Of a DNA stretch of 64,000 nt, positions 44,264 through 51,088 are shown piece after piece; positions within the stretch are counted from its first letter, which is position 1, and every line of letters begins with the position of its first letter. The stretch spans positions 199,876 to 263,875 of the forward strand of contig PLMA01000067.1 of the NCBI GenBank assembly GCA_003141455.1, in the 5' to 3' direction. Source of the stretch: Chloroflexota bacterium. Its GTDB lineage: Bacteria > Chloroflexota > Limnocylindria > Limnocylindrales > CSP1-4. Position numbers and translations under genes: made by a program. The notes beneath the pieces were generated by a model. The model was given only the letters and a program-made list of their open reading frames with translations. It was not told the origin of the DNA and did not search any database.

Positions 44264-44752
44264 CTAGAAGGGGAGCTCGTCCAGGTCGCTCGAGCCGAAG
44301 TCGTCGCCGGGACCGGCTGGGCCGGTTGGGCCTGCCGGCGCGTCCTCCGGACCGGCCTGACCGGGCGGCACGTCGCGTCGGGCGGGTCGAGCGCCAACCG
44401 GCTCCGCGACTCCGTCTTCCCGCGGTCGCGGGTCGAGAGCGGTCACGGTGTTGGCGATCAGCTCGGTGGTGTAGTGCTTCTGCCCGTCCTGGCCCTCCCA
44501 GGTGCGGGTTTGCAGCCGGCCCTCAACGTAGACCTTGCGGCCCTTGCGCAGGTACTCGGCGGTCCGCTCGGCGAGCGCGGCCCAGGCCACTACCCGGAAC
44601 CACTCTGTCTCTTCCTTCCACTCGCCGCTCGCGTCTTTGTAGTTGCGGTTGACGGCGACCGTGAACTGGGTCACCGCCTGCCCATTCTGCGTGTACCGCA
44701 TCTCTGGGTCCCGGCCCAGATTCCCGATGATCATCGCCTTGTTCAGCGACAT
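44264..44752 (-). CDS. ssb: single-stranded DNA-binding protein
   Basis: Tetrameric OB-fold protein coating ssDNA in replication and repair. Residues 1-107 form the OB fold (MSLNKAMIIGNLGRDPEMRY ... YVEGRLQTRTWEG); a Pro/Gly/Asp-rich linker leads to the acidic tip DLDELPF (156-162) that recruits partners such as PriA, RecG and RecJ, whose genes are also in this window. It lies between rpsF and rpsR as usual. Confidence 0.97.
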   Translation of the reverse strand: MSLNKAMIIGNLGRDPEMRYTQNGQAVTQFTVAVNRNYKDASGEWKEETEWFRVVAWAALAERTAEYLRKGRKVYVEGRLQTRTWEGQDGQKHYTTELIANTVTALDPRPREDGVAEPVGARPARRDVPPGQAGPEDAPAGPTGPAGPGDDFGSSDLDELPF

Positions 44753-44785
44753 CGAGCGTGCCTCCAGCTCCGCGTGGCGCGGGCC

Positions 44786-45208
44786 TCAGTCGATGGCGGC
44801 AGGCGCCGCTTCGCTTTCGGATTCGTCGATCAGCTCGACTTCGTCCTCGATCTCGTCTTCATCGGCGGGAGGTGCTACCTCGACGTCCGCCTCGGCGTCG
44901 CGCCCGCGAGCCGCCCGCAGCGGACGCTCGACACGAGTGACGAGGTGGCGCAGCACTTCCTCGCTGATGAGCAGGCCGCGCTCGAGTTCGGCGATTGCCG
45001 TCGCCGGAGCCTCGAACAGGATGACGTAGTACGAGCCTTCACGATGGTGGTCGATGGGATAGGCCAGACGGCGGCGGCCCCATGGGGCCTGCTTGACGAT
45101 CTGGCCGCCTCCGGCTGCGATGGCTCGGGCGGTTCGCTCGAGCGTCCCCTGGACCTTGTCGTCTGCCAGATCGGGACTTAGCACGAGCATGAGTTCGTAT
45201 CGGCGCAT
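44786..45208 (-). CDS. rpsF: 30S ribosomal protein S6 with acidic C-terminal tail
   Basis: Small-subunit protein S6. MRRYELMLVLSPDL opens the ferredoxin-like fold, followed by GRRRLAYPIDHHREGSYYV, both diagnostic. The ATG at 45206-45208 has AAGGAG ten bases upstream. At 140 residues it is about 40 longer than the fold needs; the tail is very acidic (EDEIEDEVELIDESESE). It heads rpsF-ssb-rpsR. Confidence 0.96.
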   Translation of the reverse strand: MRRYELMLVLSPDLADDKVQGTLERTARAIAAGGGQIVKQAPWGRRRLAYPIDHHREGSYYVILFEAPATAIAELERGLLISEEVLRHLVTRVERPLRAARGRDAEADVEVAPPADEDEIEDEVELIDESESEAAPAAID

Positions 45209-45288
45209 GCGCCAGAATCTCCTTCCAATGGGTATGCCCCGATGCGTGAGCGGCAACGCCGGTCGGTCGGAGCCGAAAGGACCGCCGC

Positions 45289-45297
45289 ATTCTATCA
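45289..45297 (-). promoter_or_regulatory. rpsF-ssb-rpsR promoter, extended -10 TGATAGAAT
   Basis: TGA plus TAGAAT on the minus strand, about 80 bases before the rpsF ATG. Five of six matches to TATAAT with a TGn extension; no -35 seen. Confidence 0.5.
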
Positions 45298-45462
45298 GGG
45301 ACAGGCGGCAGTGGCGGCGGTCGTCGGCCGCGGCCACTACTACCGGCCTCCGGCGAGATCACCACACGCACGGGGCCCACCGGTGACAGGACGCACAACA
45401 CTGCCCCGTCCGGACGTGGCTGGCAGTACCAAAGTGCTGTCTGCGGCCGGCTCCCATGCGCC

Positions 45463-45468
45463 TATGCT
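45463..45468 (+). promoter_or_regulatory. possible pilin promoter, -10 TATGCT
   Basis: TATGCT on the plus strand about 100 bases before the pilin start. No -35 and no TGn extension, so this is a weak call. Confidence 0.3.
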
Positions 45469-45566
45469 GAGGCGACCCCCGGGACGGTCAGGTATCTTGT
45501 CGTGTCCGAGAACCTGCCGCCGGAGGTCGCGACGAACGCCAACCGTCGTCTGCGAAAGGAGGCATT

Positions 45567-45716
45567 GTGTTCTCGGCCCTTCACCGCGAGGATGGACAGG
45601 GCCTCGTGGAATACGGACTCATTCTCGTTCTCATCGCAGTACTCGCCGTCGCCGCTCTCGGGTTCATGAGCGGGAACCTCAACTCCACGCTCAGCATGAT
45701 TGGCTCATCTATCTGA
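45567..45716 (+). CDS. flp: Flp-type pilin, 49 residues
   Basis: Class III (Flp/Fap, Tad-type) prepilin. A GTG start follows AGGAGG at four bases. The protein has a short charged leader, the cleavage-site pattern G10 | QGLVEY with Glu at +5 (E15) and Tyr at +6 (Y16), then a hydrophobic helix (about 17-34: GLILVLIAVLAVAALGFM) and a short polar tail. Flp pilins are processed by TadV-like peptidases and assembled by the TadA/B/C machinery; none of those genes is near. Length 49 is at the low end for the family. It is a single-gene unit with its own intrinsic terminator, and one of only two plus-strand genes here. Confidence 0.88.
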   Translation: MFSALHREDGQGLVEYGLILVLIAVLAVAALGFMSGNLNSTLSMIGSSI

Positions 45717-45737
45717 AGGAACAGGCGACTGGAGGGA

Positions 45738-45770
45738 GACGGGCCGCATATGCGGCCCGTCTTTCTTTTT
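45738..45770 (+). terminator. strong intrinsic terminator of the pilin gene
   Basis: A perfect 24-base palindrome, GACGGGCCGCAT paired with ATGCGGCCCGTC (45738-45761), is followed by TTTCTTTTT. It begins 22 bases after the pilin stop. It is the only textbook Rho-independent terminator I find in the window and works in the plus direction only. Confidence 0.92.
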
Positions 45771-45863
45771 GCCCGTTGCTTCTGCGGCTCCGCGACACGC
45801 CGTGTTCAGGCGCCGAAAGCCCCGAGCGCTCCGCGCCGTTCCCGCGCCCGCGGACGGATGCGC

Positions 45864-45950
45864 TGGTGCCGGAGCAGGGGGTCGAACCCTGACGCCCTTG
45901 CGGGCCGCGGATTTTAAGTCCGCTGCGTCTGCCAATTCCGCCACTCCGGC
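45864..45950 (-). tRNA. tRNA-Leu (anticodon UAA)
   Basis: Class II tRNA with a long variable arm. Acceptor GCCGGAG pairs with CTCCGGC, discriminator A, genome-encoded CCA. The anticodon arm GCGGACTTAAAATCCGC presents UAA. Last of five tandem tRNAs. A TAACCT box ten bases before its 5' end could be a promoter of its own. Confidence 0.96.
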
Positions 45951-46100
45951 ACGCCCGAAAGGTTAGCGCGCCGCGGCGTGCTCGGCCTCTCGTCCGTGCC
46001 CGCCCATGTGCGCAGCAGCTCCGAGTCGCACTCGGGTCGAACAGCGCCGCGGGGGTCGCCGTGGGCAGGGGCTCCCTCGAACCGCGGGGTTCGAGGGAAG

Positions 46101-46176
46101 TGGAGGCGACGGGCGGGATCGAACCGCCGAATAGAGGTTTTGCAGACCTCCCCCTTAACCACTTGGGTACGTCGCC
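46101..46176 (-). tRNA. tRNA-Cys (anticodon GCA)
   Basis: Acceptor GGCGACG pairs with CGTCGCC, discriminator U, encoded CCA. The anticodon arm GAGGT CTGCAAA ACCTC presents GCA. T-arm GGCGG TTCGATC CCGCC. Standard 76-base tRNA. Confidence 0.96.
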
Positions 46177-46219
46177 TCGGACGGCCGGCAGGGGAACCGC
46201 GCTATGGTGCGGGCAAGAC

Positions 46220-46293
46220 TGGCTGCCCCTCGAGGATTCGAACCTCGCCTAACGGATCCAAAGTCCGCTGTCCTACCACTAGACGAAGGGGCA
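46220..46293 (-). tRNA. tRNA-Gln (anticodon UUG)
   Basis: Acceptor TGCCCCT pairs with AGGGGCA (U1-A72, as usual for tRNA-Gln), discriminator G, encoded CCA. The anticodon loop CTTTGGA presents UUG. T-arm CGAGG TTCGAAT CCTCG. Confidence 0.96.
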
Positions 46294-46343
46294 GAGGATC
46301 GATCTCTCGGCCGGCATGGCCCGGGTCGACAGCATGCAGGGAG

Positions 46344-46419
46344 TGGAGCGGAAGACGGGACTCGAACCCGCGACCCTCACCTTGGCAAGGTGATGCTCTA
46401 CCAACTGAGCCACTTCCGC
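46344..46419 (-). tRNA. tRNA-Gly (anticodon GCC)
   Basis: Acceptor GCGGAAG pairs with CTTCCGC, discriminator U, encoded CCA. The anticodon arm CACCT TGCCA AGGTG presents GCC. T-arm GCGGG TTCGAGT CCCGT. Confidence 0.96.
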
Positions 46420-46446
46420 TCGAAGAACCGTGCCAGTCCAATTGTA

Positions 46447-46522
46447 TGGTGCCGAGAGCCAGGATCGAACTGGCGACACCGCGATTTTCAGTCGCGTGCT
46501 CTACCGACTGAGCTATCTCGGC
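46447..46522 (-). tRNA. tRNA-Phe (anticodon GAA)
   Basis: Acceptor GCCGAGA pairs with TCTCGGC, discriminator A, encoded CCA. The anticodon arm CGCGA CTGAAAA TCGCG presents GAA. First of the five-tRNA cluster in transcription order; TGTTACCTT about 40 bases upstream is a possible extended -10. Confidence 0.96.
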
Positions 46523-46693
46523 CCGTTCAACAGACGGACTGGCTGCCCGTCGGCGCGAGGAAAGGTAACACGAGGGAGCGAGCCGCTGCAAGGAAGCGCA
46601 AGGGCGGCCGAAGGGCCGCCGAACGGCCGCTGACATGGCGCCCATGGGGCGCCCACCACGCGGGCCGGCAGGCCGCAAGGACTCCCCTGCCCC

Positions 46694-47683
46694 CTATTCG
46701 AGCCCGGTCAGAGCCTTCGCGTCGGCCTGGTCCATCGGCGCATCACCGGAGAGCTGACGCAGTCTGTTGATGCGATCGACGATCGGTGGATGAGTCGAGA
46801 AGAGGTCGGAACCAACGCCGTGCTTCTTCAGTGGATTGACTATGTAGAGGTGTTGAGTGGCGCCGTTTACCGAGTGCAGCACCGCCGGGTCGCCGGCGAT
46901 CTTGGCCAGGGCACTCTCGAGACCGTGGGGGTTTCGTGTCAGCTCCACGGAGGAGGCATCCGCCAGGTACTCGCGCTGGCGGCTGACCGCCATCTGAACG
47001 AGCGCGCCGAAGAAGTAGCTCACCACGGCCATGACCAGCCCCACGACGAGCAGGATCACGCCCAGTCCACCGCTGCCGCCGCCCTCCCGGTCGTTGCCGC
47101 GGCGCCCGCCGCCGAACCAGAACGTGTAGCGCAGGAAGAAGCCGGCCAGCAGGGCGATGCTCCCGACCATTACGCCGACGAACAGGGTGAAGCGGATGTC
47201 GTAGTTGCGGACGTGGGACATCTCGTGGCCGAGAACGCCTTGAAGCTCTTCACGATTGAGCTCCTTCAGCAGACCCGTGGTGACGGCCACGGATGAATGC
47301 TGAGGATCGCGGCCGGTGGCGAAGGCGTTGGGCGACGGGTCGTCGATGATGTAGACCTTGGGCATCGGGACACCCGCCGCGATCGCCATCTCGTTGACGA
47401 CGTTGTACAGCTGGGGGGCCTGTTCGGCGGTGACCTCTTTGGCATGCGAACTGGCCAGGACGAGCTGGGCGCCGCCGTAGTAAGAAAACAGGGCGCTGAG
47501 ACTGCCGATACCGACGGCGATCGCCAGCGCTCCGATCCCGAACGCCACTTCGTTGCCGCTGCCGTAGCCGATGCTGAATCCGATCACGAATCCGAAGACC
47601 GCCAGGAAGGCGATGACGACGAAGGCGAGCAGGAAGGAATTGCGGCGATTGGCCGATTCCTCGGCGTAGAAGGTCGTGGTCAC
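46694..47683 (-). CDS. htpX: membrane zinc metalloprotease HtpX
   Basis: Membrane-bound M48 protease that degrades misfolded membrane proteins. The 329-residue protein has two N-terminal helices (about 17-40, 45-68), the zinc motif HEMSH (153-157), two further helices separated by a Gly-rich loop, and RQREYLADASS with the third zinc ligand. I choose the GTG at 47681-47683, with GAGG eight bases upstream. It follows lemA by 60 bases; lemA-htpX pairs are common. Confidence 0.95.
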   Translation of the reverse strand: MTTTFYAEESANRRNSFLLAFVVIAFLAVFGFVIGFSIGYGSGNEVAFGIGALAIAVGIGSLSALFSYYGGAQLVLASSHAKEVTAEQAPQLYNVVNEMAIAAGVPMPKVYIIDDPSPNAFATGRDPQHSSVAVTTGLLKELNREELQGVLGHEMSHVRNYDIRFTLFVGVMVGSIALLAGFFLRYTFWFGGGRRGNDREGGGSGGLGVILLVVGLVMAVVSYFFGALVQMAVSRQREYLADASSVELTRNPHGLESALAKIAGDPAVLHSVNGATQHLYIVNPLKKHGVGSDLFSTHPPIVDRINRLRQLSGDAPMDQADAKALTGLE

Positions 47684-47743
47684 GTGGGTGGCCTCAGGGC
47701 AACGAGGCCGTGCCGGCATCGTGCCGGCGCGGCATCACAACGC

Positions 47744-48304
47744 TTATCCCAGGTTGACGACGGGAACCTCGACGGCTTCCGGCTCAGCCTCGAAGAACTC
47801 GCGCTTGGTGAAGCCGAACGGACCGGCAATGAGCACGTTTGGGAAGGTCTGCAGCGAGTTGTTGAAATCCAGGACGCTGGCGTTGTAGTGCTGGCGGGAG
47901 AACGAGATCTGGTTCTCTGTCGTGGACAGCTGCTCCTGCAGCGAGAGGACGTTCTCATTGGCCTTGAGCTGCGGGTAGTTCTCGGCCACCGCGAAAAGCG
48001 AGCGAAGAGCGCCGGTCAGAACGTTCTCGGCCTGGGCCTGCGCGGCCGGTCCCTGAGCGCCGGCGGACACCGCGTTGGCGCGGGCCTCGGTCACCTGGAC
48101 CAGGACGCCCTTCTCGAAGTCCATGTAGCCCTTGACCGCGTTCACCAGGTTGGGGATGAGGTCGTGGCGGCGCTTGAGCTGGACCTGGATCTGCGCGTTG
48201 GCTTCGTCGACCCGGTTTCGTCTGGTAACGAGCCCGTTGTAGATCCCGACCACGAGCAGGACCAGGACCACGAGAACGACGATGACGATGATGAGCGGCA
48301 GCAT
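47744..48304 (-). CDS. lemA: LemA family protein
   Basis: LemA-family membrane protein of unknown precise role. One N-terminal helix (2-24, Ile/Val/Leu rich) anchors a helical domain that begins GIYNGLVTRRNRVDEANAQI and includes VQLKRRHDLIPNLVNAVKGY, the family signature, and ENQISFSRQHYNASVLDFNN. GGAG lies seven bases before the ATG. Operon with htpX, which suggests a part in membrane protein quality control. Confidence 0.95.
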   Translation of the reverse strand: MLPLIIVIVVLVVLVLLVVGIYNGLVTRRNRVDEANAQIQVQLKRRHDLIPNLVNAVKGYMDFEKGVLVQVTEARANAVSAGAQGPAAQAQAENVLTGALRSLFAVAENYPQLKANENVLSLQEQLSTTENQISFSRQHYNASVLDFNNSLQTFPNVLIAGPFGFTKREFFEAEPEAVEVPVVNLG

Positions 48305-48353
48305 GCCCCTTCTCCGATCGATATGGGTCGCGCCAGACGGCGTGCGGCATTTC

Positions 48354-48362
48354 AGTCTAGCA
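48354..48362 (-). promoter_or_regulatory. lemA-htpX promoter, extended -10 TGCTAGACT
   Basis: TGC plus TAGACT on the minus strand, about 50 bases before the lemA ATG and after tRNA-Val. No -35. It fits the TGCTAnnnT pattern seen elsewhere in the window. Confidence 0.55.
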
Positions 48363-48430
48363 GGAGGCCACGGGCAGGAGCGCCGGGCTATCCGATGGTT
48401 TGACTCGACTCATCGGCTCAAGGTTCGGAG

Positions 48431-48506
48431 TGGTGGGCGGTGCAGGATTCGAACCTGCGACATCCTCGGTGTAAACGAGGCGCTCTAACCACTGAGCTAA
48501 CCGCCC
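48431..48506 (-). tRNA. tRNA-Val (anticodon UAC)
   Basis: Acceptor GGGCGGT pairs with ACCGCCC, discriminator A, encoded CCA. The anticodon arm CCTCG TTTACAC CGAGG presents UAC. T-arm GCAGG TTCGAAT CCTGC. Confidence 0.96.
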
Positions 48507-48569
48507 GGGGAGCCGCGGTGGGCGGCGAAACGACCGCCCGGCGGCCTGGAGTCATTTCAAGAACAGAGG

Positions 48570-48654
48570 TGGTGCCCAGGCCGGGACTTGAACCCGGATG
48601 GATTGCTCCATACGCCCCTCAAACGTACGCGTATACCAATTCCGCCACCTGGGC
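48570..48654 (-). tRNA. tRNA-Leu (anticodon GAG)
   Basis: Class II tRNA. Acceptor GCCCAGG pairs with CCTGGGC, discriminator A, encoded CCA. The anticodon arm TACGT TTGAGGG GCGTA presents GAG; the long variable arm is TGGAGCAATCCA. Confidence 0.95.
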
Positions 48655-48699
48655 ACGAGATTCGACCGCGACGGCTCCACGTCGCTGCACACAAGACCC

Positions 48700-48786
48700 T
48701 GGTGCCGAGGAGGGGATTTGAACCCCTACAGCCTTGCGGCCACTGGCTCCTGAAACCAGCGCGTCTGCCAATTCCGCCACCTCGGC
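48700..48786 (-). tRNA. tRNA-Leu (anticodon CAG)
   Basis: Class II tRNA. Acceptor GCCGAGG pairs with CCTCGGC, discriminator A, encoded CCA. The anticodon arm CTGGT TTCAGGA GCCAG presents CAG; the variable arm is GGCCGCAAGGCT. It begins 16 bases after the stop of the solute-binding protein gene, so read-through from that gene is likely. Confidence 0.96.
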
Positions 48787-48802
48787 GCACGCAACAACGG
48801 GC

Positions 48803-50671
48803 CTACCCGTCGCTGGCGAGGCGCCAGTCTATCACATCCCAATATCGACTCGAAGGATCCGAAATCTGGGTCTCCGAGACGTTCTGGACCCGTTTCGAGA
48901 CGACGAAATCGTAGTCCCGGAAGGCGAGCGGCAGGATGGGTTCGGCCGTAGAAACGTACTTCTCGACGGCCGAAATAGCCGTCTGGCGGTCGGCCGGATC
49001 GATGGTCTTGCGCGCCGTCAGCAACAGCTGGTCCAGCGCCGGATCCTGGATCCCGGAGACATTCGAGCCCCCCGAACCGACCTGCGAGGACAGGAGAAGC
49101 GGACCCAGATCCGGGTCCAGTCCGACCTCGAAGTCGACCACGGCCGCCGCGAACTGCCCGCCGCCCAACCGGCTCAGGTAGGTCGCCGCCGGCTCGGCGT
49201 CGAGGGTGACGTCGAGCCCGATGGCACGCCAGTCCGCGGCCACCTCCACCGCGGCCCGATAGACGATCGGGTTGCTTGCCTCGTCGGGCGTGAGCAGGTC
49301 CAGGGAATACGACGCTGTAGCCTTCGGCGCCATCCAGGCGGTCCCGGTCCGCTGCCATCCCGCGGTGTTGAGGTGACCGATCGCATCCGCGGTGTCATAT
49401 GGTGTCGGGACCAGGGCCGTGGGGTCGAAGGCCGGCGACCAGCTCGGGATGGGGAGATCCGCGGTGCTGCCTCGACCGTCCAGGACGGTCGTCAGCAGGG
49501 CCTTCTTGTCGATGGCGGCCAGCAGACCACTCCGGGCGTTCACGTCGCGCATCTCGGGATGGTCGACCCGCTGGTTCAGTACCACGCTGAGTAGGCTCGT
49601 CCAGCGATAGGGAACCAGGCGCGATCCGGGGACGGTGAGGGCGGCGTCGATCTGCTCGGGCGTCAGTCCGCCGATCGAATCCAGCCCGCCGGCCACGAAC
49701 TGGGCCGCGGCCGATTGAGCGTCGTCGAAGAAGATCAGCTCGATCGTGTCGAGAGGACTCTGCGGGCCGGTCACCTCGCTCGTCGGCGTCGGTGTGGGTG
49801 TCGGCGTAGGTGTGGGTGTCGGCGTCGGTATGAGTGTGGGCGTCGCGGAAGGTGCCGCGGAGGCCGCCTTGCTCGGGCCAACGGTTGCGCCGAGGCTCGG
49901 GCGGAGGCTCGGGCCCAGGCTCGAAGTCGGGCCGGCACTCGCCGTCGGCACCGGCAGTGGCGAGTTGGTCCGCACCACCGACGGCACACGCTGCAGGACC
50001 GCATGGGTCTTGTCCAGGGCTACGAGCCGGTACGGTCCATCGCCGACGGGCCTGGCGCTGAAGGTCGAGGCGGCCAGGTGTGGCGCCGAAATGCCCTCCA
50101 GCAGGTGCAGCGGCAGGATCGGCAGGGCAGCCTGTCTCAGGAATCCGGCGATCGGCAGAGTCATGGTGAATCGGACCGTTGAGGGGCCGTCCGCGGTGAC
50201 GTGTATCCCCTGCCAGGAGGAACCGTACGGTCCGTCATATCTGGGATCCTGCAGCATCCCTATCGTGAACACGACGTCCGTCGCGGTGACCGGCTCGCCG
50301 TCCTCCCAATAGGCGCCCGAGGAGAGCTGGAACGTGTAGGTTCGACCGTCGCTCGAGCTCGTCCAGGACTCGGCAAGGTCGGGCAGCATCGAGCCGTCGG
50401 GCCCTTCGCGGACGAGCCCCCGGAACAGAAGGGCGACGAGATCCTGGTCGACCTGGGAACGCGGAGTCAGTGGATTGACAGAGCTCGGATGGCCGATGAC
50501 CCCCTCGCGATAGGGCACGGCCGGGACGATGGACGGAGTAGCCGGCCGGTTGTTGCTCGCCGGCGCCGGCAGAAGCATTGCCCCGCCGATCAGCGCCAGC
50601 ACGACGGCAAGCGCACAGATGACGATCCGGTCGATCCGATTGATGGCCCTAGGCCGCGCCTGCGTTCTCAC
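48803..50671 (-). CDS. extracytoplasmic solute-binding protein (SBP family 5) with Pro-Thr insertion
   Basis: Family 5 (oligopeptide/nickel type) solute-binding protein of 622 residues. A signal anchor spans about 14-36 with no lipobox Cys after it. Family features include SVNPLTP, FRGLVREGPDG and YWEDGEPVTATDVVFT; the C-terminus has SLLSVVLNQRVDHP and ADRQTAISAVEKYV. Where the family normally has NPxYW just before the LDxIxxxFxxD strand, 70 residues of Ser/Ala/Pro then a Pro-Thr run are inserted (235-305). No ABC permease or ATPase gene is adjacent, so transporter partners are unknown. GTG start with GAGGG about four bases upstream. Confidence 0.8.
   Translation of the reverse strand: MRTQARPRAINRIDRIVICALAVVLALIGGAMLLPAPASNNRPATPSIVPAVPYREGVIGHPSSVNPLTPRSQVDQDLVALLFRGLVREGPDGSMLPDLAESWTSSSDGRTYTFQLSSGAYWEDGEPVTATDVVFTIGMLQDPRYDGPYGSSWQGIHVTADGPSTVRFTMTLPIAGFLRQAALPILPLHLLEGISAPHLAASTFSARPVGDGPYRLVALDKTHAVLQRVPSVVRTNSPLPVPTASAGPTSSLGPSLRPSLGATVGPSKAASAAPSATPTLIPTPTPTPTPTPTPTPTSEVTGPQSPLDTIELIFFDDAQSAAAQFVAGGLDSIGGLTPEQIDAALTVPGSRLVPYRWTSLLSVVLNQRVDHPEMRDVNARSGLLAAIDKKALLTTVLDGRGSTADLPIPSWSPAFDPTALVPTPYDTADAIGHLNTAGWQRTGTAWMAPKATASYSLDLLTPDEASNPIVYRAAVEVAADWRAIGLDVTLDAEPAATYLSRLGGGQFAAAVVDFEVGLDPDLGPLLLSSQVGSGGSNVSGIQDPALDQLLLTARKTIDPADRQTAISAVEKYVSTAEPILPLAFRDYDFVVSKRVQNVSETQISDPSSRYWDVIDWRLASDG
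49757..49969. repeat. low-complexity coding repeat in the solute-binding protein
   Basis: Encodes residues 235-305. The right part is Ser/Ala/Gly/Pro rich; the left part is a near-perfect dinucleotide-residue run of about eight Pro-Thr pairs made of GTGTGGGTGTCGGC-like units on the plus strand. A slippage-prone tract that should vary in length between strains. Confidence 0.8.
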
Positions 50672-50723
50672 TCGTCCCTCGGCGGCTCACGCCGGGAACC
50701 GCCGGGCTGTCGTGCCCGAAGGA

Positions 50724-50939
50724 TCAAGGCTGCGGCAGGACGGTGTAGCTCCCTATGGAGAACAAGCAGAACAGGATCGCCAGGAGGATCGTGAACTGCC
50801 AAAGCCGCCGCTCGATCCCGCGCCGGCTGCGGTATACGGACGAGTCGCCGCCAAAGGTAGCGGACAGGCCCGACCCTCGCGCCTGGAGCAGGATGGATAT
50901 GACCAAGAAGACGCCGATGATGTCCTGGCCAGCGGCCAT
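50724..50939 (-). CDS. secG: protein translocase subunit SecG
   Basis: Small SecYEG subunit with two membrane helices. From the ATG at 50937-50939 the 71 residues give a first helix (GQDIIGVFLVISILLQ), the conserved loop ARGSGLSATFGG, and a second helix (LWQFTILLAILFCLFSIGSY). I reject the upstream ATG at 51000-51002 because it lies within the -10 box. No clear Shine-Dalgarno is visible; a GTG five codons upstream is an alternative. It stands after gpmI, the common tpiA-gpmI-secG order. Confidence 0.88.
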   Translation of the reverse strand: MAAGQDIIGVFLVISILLQARGSGLSATFGGDSSVYRSRRGIERRLWQFTILLAILFCLFSIGSYTVLPQP

Positions 50940-51000
50940 CGCGGGGTTCACAGCTGGAAACAACCTCGTCTTGTAGGCCCGCTCGACGGCGGACCGGCGC

Positions 51001-51011
51001 ATGTTAGCACA
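51001..51011 (-). promoter_or_regulatory. secG promoter, extended -10 TGTGCTAACAT
   Basis: TGTGC followed by TAACAT on the minus strand, in the gap after gpmI. Same core as the rpsB and rpmB promoters. It gives a leader of about 55 bases to the secG ATG. Confidence 0.6.
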
Positions 51012-51088
51012 CCATCGCGGCCACACGGCCCCACCTGCCGGTCAACGGAGGCGCGGCTTGGCGTAGCGCGGCGCGGAGCGTTGGCGGG

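Larger units (their letters stand above)
45209..45566. other. intergenic region between rpsF and the pilin gene
   Basis: These 358 bases separate two divergent genes. The left part holds the rpsF leader and its candidate promoter (45289-45297, minus); the right part holds the pilin leader with a possible TATGCT -10 (45463-45468, plus) and AGGAGG at 45557-45562. I see no further gene and no clear structured RNA. Confidence 0.5.

Noticed and set aside
49785..49850. Short regular repeats resembling an array
   Set aside because: The units (GTGTGGGTGTCGGC type) have no spacers and encode Pro-Thr pairs inside a protein; not a CRISPR.
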